From Xylogone sp. PMI_703 (lineage: Eukaryota > Ascomycota > Leotiomycetes), in the NCBI GenBank assembly GCA_021399445.1, contig JAJTUQ010000004.1:3162001-3226000 (forward strand): a stretch of 64,000 nt of DNA, written 5' to 3'. Numbering within the stretch: the stretch's first letter is position 1; every line of letters starts with the position of its first letter. Positions 60,678 through 64,000 of the stretch are shown one piece after another. The position numbers and the translations under genes are program-made. Under the pieces are notes generated by a model. It had not been told where the DNA came from. It was given only the letters and a program-made list of their open reading frames with translations, and ran no database searches.

Positions 60678-61634
60678 TTAGTGAAAACGAGGGCGCTTGC
60701 TGTTGGCATCCATCATGATATTCAAGCCTTCGAAGGTCTCTGGGCCTCGCTTTCTGGTGGCTGGTGCAAGGTCATCGCCGCTGCTCTCGCCCTGCTCGAT
60801 GGATTCGACAACAGTAGTTGAATCCTCCGCATCCTCCGTACCCTCCTTGCTCTCTTCATCTTGATTTTCTCTCTCGTCCTCGTTCTCACTCTGCTGCTCT
60901 TCAGTCTCATCGCCGTCCTCTGCCTTGCTGCCACCCTCCGAACCAGAGCCGGAACCAGAGCCGGAACCACTATCATCAGCAGCATCGGTTACACTGGCTT
61001 CTTGGCTAGTCTCGCTCTCTGAATCACTCTCCTTAATTTTGTTCTTCCTATCCTGATTATCTCTCTTCCTCAGAATCTCCATTCTCATCTTGGCAACATC
61101 TTCTCCAACAATGTTGTCATTGCCATCGACCTTCATGCCAGCATCAACAACCACGTTGATGGTGCGCGGCTTTCCCTCCTCGTCAATCATTGGAATGCCC
61201 ATGGCACTCATGCTAGTGGTCTTAATCGCGTCGACAAGAGCACGTGCAATGGTTGCGGCAGTGCGACCAGTGTCCATTCCAATCACATTGTTAGATCCAG
61301 TGATGGAAAGGGAAGAGGTGATGTTTATGGAGATGGATGGTGGTGTGGTTTCATCAGCATCTTCGTAAGACGAATAGCCCTCAGCAGCAGCTGCTGGTCG
61401 ATGATGTGGATCGAAAAGGTGAGCCTGAGGGTGGTTCATCTCGGCTTGTCGTCCTTGATTGTTCCTGGTTGAATTTGAATTGTAGATGTCTTGGTATGCT
61501 GGTGGAGGGGTTGAGGCTTGGTGTGCAGCTGATAATGAAGCTAACGTTCGCGCTGTAGCACGTTGTGCTTCTCTAAGGGTGAGCAAGTCAACGATGACTT
61601 TCTGGGCAATGTTGACGCGTGAGGCTTGATCCAT
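60678..61634 (-). CDS. Acidic low-complexity protein of unknown function, probably nuclear
   Basis: Single exon, 318 residues, with an ATG start (MDQASRVNIAQKVIVDLL). The first ~35 residues form a likely amphipathic helix (REAQRATARTLASL). Residues 95-185 are the most ordered part (ISINITSSLSITGSNNVIGMD, IARALVDAIKTTSM, INVVVDAGMKVDGNDNIVGED) and resemble a beta-rich repeat with NNVIG/NDNIVG echoes. A basic stretch (RKRDNQDRKNKIK) then leads into ~80 residues of Ser/Glu/Asp/Gly repeats. The C-terminus holds basic patches (RKRGPETFEG, NSKRPRF) compatible with nuclear import. I do not recognise the family. The frame is long, uninterrupted and has biased composition on one strand only, so I consider it real. 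Confidence 0.75.
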   Translation of the reverse strand: MDQASRVNIAQKVIVDLLTLREAQRATARTLASLSAAHQASTPPPAYQDIYNSNSTRNNQGRQAEMNHPQAHLFDPHHRPAAAAEGYSSYEDADETTPPSISINITSSLSITGSNNVIGMDTGRTAATIARALVDAIKTTSMSAMGIPMIDEEGKPRTINVVVDAGMKVDGNDNIVGEDVAKMRMEILRKRDNQDRKNKIKESDSESETSQEASVTDAADDSGSGSGSGSGSEGGSKAEDGDETEEQQSENEDERENQDEESKEGTEDAEDSTTVVESIEQGESSGDDLAPATRKRGPETFEGLNIMMDANSKRPRFH

Positions 61635-63664
61635 GGCACGTGTCTAAGTAGAGCTCGAGTGACTAGTAAAGCACCGCTATTGAGACCAATATTTATCGTT
61701 CAGCGCCAAGAAGCCTTAGTAGTATACGATCTCTCTGCCCAAGTACAGTAAATAGTTAAGCTTCCACTTGACAGCTCCTCCAAAAAAATATTATTGACTC
61801 TACCAGCTCCCAAGGTGAATGACAAAATTACCCAGAGTGTAGGTATTATGCAGACCTCTTATATATTCTTGAAGCTATTGTTTGCTTTGATGGACTAAAA
61901 AAGCGAGAGCAAAGTGGGCCTATTGACATACTCATGAATGCTTGGAATGTTTATAGGCAACTACGCACACTAGTGGATATCTGGACATGTGGATATGCTT
62001 GGGCTGGTGTTGCTCGACTGCGAGATCAAACACAGCTATTCAGCTATAAAGATGCAGGAAGTGACTGTAGGAAAAGCCTGTGTTCTCGAAACCCACTACA
62101 GTGGTGAAGAAAAGGGGGAGAGCATCTATAATAAGAAAGGAAAGAGTACGATAGAAGCAAGTGTAAATATGACACGTCGTCTACGTCCATGTATATGCAG
62201 ACAATACCTCAGATTTCTCCGCATTCTCGGGGGGCATGCGAGCAGTCAGCGTATCATGACGTTGAACAGGCGGGACACAGCATAACCACAGCTCCAAGTT
62301 CCAACACCCGGAGATCTTAGAAGCTCAACAGCTGCCCCGTCTTTCGCTGTTGCTTTCCCAGTCCACGAGCCCCTTGCAGCTCGAATGCTGGCTGTTTGCC
62401 AGACTCACCTTGCTGGCCAACGGCCGCCGGCGGCAAGCAGAAATCCAGTATAAAAAGGAAGAAGAATAGGAGAATAGCCTCAAAACCAAACAGTTCTGGG
62501 CAGAGAAGAATAGGAAGAAGGAAAGACCGCAGAGAATGCAACGGGGTGAGAATAAAACACCACCAACCAGGCCGGCAATGCTTTGAGGGCTTGGGTCCTG
62601 TTACACCCGGGTAAAGCAGAAGCCAGAACCAAACAGCATCGAACATTGAGTGTTGGATGTCCAACACTCCAACACCAAAGCATGCACGACAACGACGAAT
62701 CCAGCACTCAATAGACAACGGATCAGCTGATTCCCGGGCCCAATAGGCAGGCACGGGGGGCGATGGCGCCAAGGATGCCTGCTGGGCCAAAGGGCCAGAG
62801 GACAATAACAGTTGGGAGATTCCTGTTCTTATTGAGGTCCGTCTTCGTATTGTTGCAGTGTCCTGGGATTGCCCGAGCTGGGACGACGAGGGAACAATAA
62901 TAGGAGGAGTGTTTGTCCGACGGCTGCTTCTCCATCGCTTAGCTGCTGCTAGACCTAATCCTGCAGCTCAAAGGGCAAGGCAATATGGAATGTCACATCC
63001 CGTCCACTCGCACAGCTTCTCGCCTCTCAGACAGTGGTGACAAAGCATAGACAGCACAAGGAGGCGTTGGGGGCAGGATGGAAATGCGACGTTGGGGGAG
63101 AGTCCTTTGCCTATCCTGATCGCGGTGGAGAACAGAAGATCTGGTGCTACGGGAGATCGTGCATTAACACTTTTTTCTTTGTCTACCGGGCATCCAATGG
63201 GACCCCCATCCGAACTTTAGTACTATTAAGTCACGTCCTGAGTTCTTTTTATACTCATCAGGGTGATGGACCTGGGCAAACATTGGCTCCTCGGCATTTG
63301 GCTATTCCTTTGAGGGATCCTCAGAAAAAGTGGCCGGTTTCAAGCCCGAGTTCCATGTGCCGCATAGAACACCACCAAGATACTACTACGGTAATATACT
63401 CGCTGGAACAAGCTCTGGGGATCAACGGTGCACCGGTGATTAAATCTAACTGGCTTCATTTTATTTCTTTGACTCCCCGACTCCAGATGCCGAAGCCCGT
63501 CCATCGCCGCTGTGGCTTCTATTGTACGGGACGACTCCGCAGGACTGTAGGAGAGCAAATACCAACAACGGAAACGAGCCTCGGTCAAAGGGATGAGGTT
63601 CTATTGAGAAAGCAAAGCTCCAGTAATCCCCCAGCACGTGTCCAGATACGCCGCTTGGATGCCA
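61635..63664. other. Intergenic region between the acidic gene and RPN13
   Basis: About 2 kb without a supported gene. It holds the promoter of the acidic gene on the left and the RPN13 3' UTR on the right. A nested inverted-repeat cluster occurs at 62645-62712. Confidence 0.55.
62645..62712. repeat. Nested inverted repeats with alternative pairing
   Basis: ATTGAGTGTTGGA (62645-62657) can pair with the adjacent TCCAACACTC (62660-62669; perfect 10-bp arms, 2-nt centre) or with the more distant TCCAGCACTCAAT (62700-62712; 12 of 13, the mismatch being G-U in RNA). It could be a small foldback element or a regulatory hairpin. Confidence 0.6.
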
Positions 63665-64000
63665 TTATTTTTTCTGCTCCTCCTCTACGCTCTTCTTCAC
63701 TCCCTCTACAAATGACTGAACAGCTTCCCCACCACCAAGAGGGACGCTCCCACCCCTCACCAGACCGCCGTTTTCCAACCTGATACCCAATGCATCTGCA
63801 ATGCTGGGCAACCCTCCGTCTCGAATGGCCATGGTAAGGCTACCCAAGCTTTGATGGAACTGGGGACTCCGCAAAACTTGCTTGATGATGGATTTCTTCT
63901 GGCTCAAGCTCATTGCTTCAATTGCTGCAGCTGTGGTGGAGGCACTTGGCTCAACGGATCCTTCGAGGTCTGCGCTGGACTCCTGCGATAAGAGAAGAAT
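63665..64000 (-). CDS. RPN13: 26S proteasome ubiquitin receptor Rpn13, C-terminal part (truncated by the window edge)
   Basis: The last ~111 codons are inside the window, reading from 64000 down to the stop at 63665. Acidic/Ser-rich linker (QESSADLEGSVEPSAS) precedes the C-terminal helical domain: MSLSQKKSIIKQVLRSPQF, HQSLGSLTMAIRDGGLPSIA, DALGIRLENGGLVRGGSVPL, GGGEAVQSFVEGVKKSVEEE. This matches the DEUBAD domain of fungal Rpn13/ADRM1, which binds the deubiquitinase Uch37 where that enzyme exists. The N-terminal Pru domain, which binds ubiquitin and Rpn2, lies outside the window. Whether CAG near 63986-63984 is a splice acceptor or coding cannot be decided here. Confidence 0.87.
   Translation of the reverse strand: MLLLSQESSADLEGSVEPSASTTAAAIEAMSLSQKKSIIKQVLRSPQFHQSLGSLTMAIRDGGLPSIADALGIRLENGGLVRGGSVPLGGGEAVQSFVEGVKKSVEEEQKK

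Overview
The window is nuclear DNA of a filamentous ascomycete (Pezizomycotina). This follows from the many 45-90 nt GT-AG introns with CTAAC/CTGAC-like branch sites, long pyrimidine-rich leaders, and gene families such as a Cch1 calcium channel, a fungal-type ferroportin, a Vsb1/YGR125W-type SulP-STAS-cNMP protein and a MATA-type HMG-box factor. The gene set would fit a leotiomycete, but that is an impression only. There are 18 well or moderately supported protein genes, plus one partial gene at the right edge and one doubtful partial gene at the left edge. I found no rRNA, convincing tRNA, transposon or CRISPR array.

Layout: 1-430, doubtful 5' end of a minus-strand gene; 1196-2333 GID4/VID24 (+); 2846-3573 small membrane protein (+); 3807-5323 BCS1-like AAA ATPase (-); 7219-8398 bHLH factor (+); 9022-10683 GH5 glucanase-like enzyme (+); 10948-14482 SulP/STAS/cNMP transporter (-); 16527-17362 GINS subunit PSF1 (-); 18448-20051 HMG-box factor (-); 23036-25777 WHIM/PHD chromatin protein (-); 26685-33230 CCH1 (+); 35967-36239 small unknown protein (+); 37127-39417 ferroportin (+); 39965-40519 Cys-rich unknown (+); 42060-43375 secreted/single-pass surface protein (+); 44128-45260 ribosomal protein L9/uL6 (-); 45700-48285 dipeptidyl peptidase III (-); 51250-54045 alpha/beta hydrolase with a long disordered N-terminus (+); 55646-56650 membrane-anchored monothiol glutaredoxin (+); 57579-59434 SNF5/SFH1 with a C-terminal zinc finger (+); 60678-61634 acidic unknown (-); 63665-64000 RPN13 C-terminus (-).

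Neighbours do not form an obvious pathway or secondary-metabolite cluster. The genes are mostly housekeeping (replication, translation, proteasome, chromatin), membrane transport and transcription factors. Exon boundaries were read by hand and checked for phase. All coding joins close in frame except one ambiguous junction in the ferroportin gene. I did not find a convincing undescribed multi-gene system. The observations most worth following are unusual gene architectures: a P-loop split by a 30-nt exon, a large fungal hydrolase fusion, a transporter-cyclic nucleotide fusion, and a possible ferroportin micro-exon.
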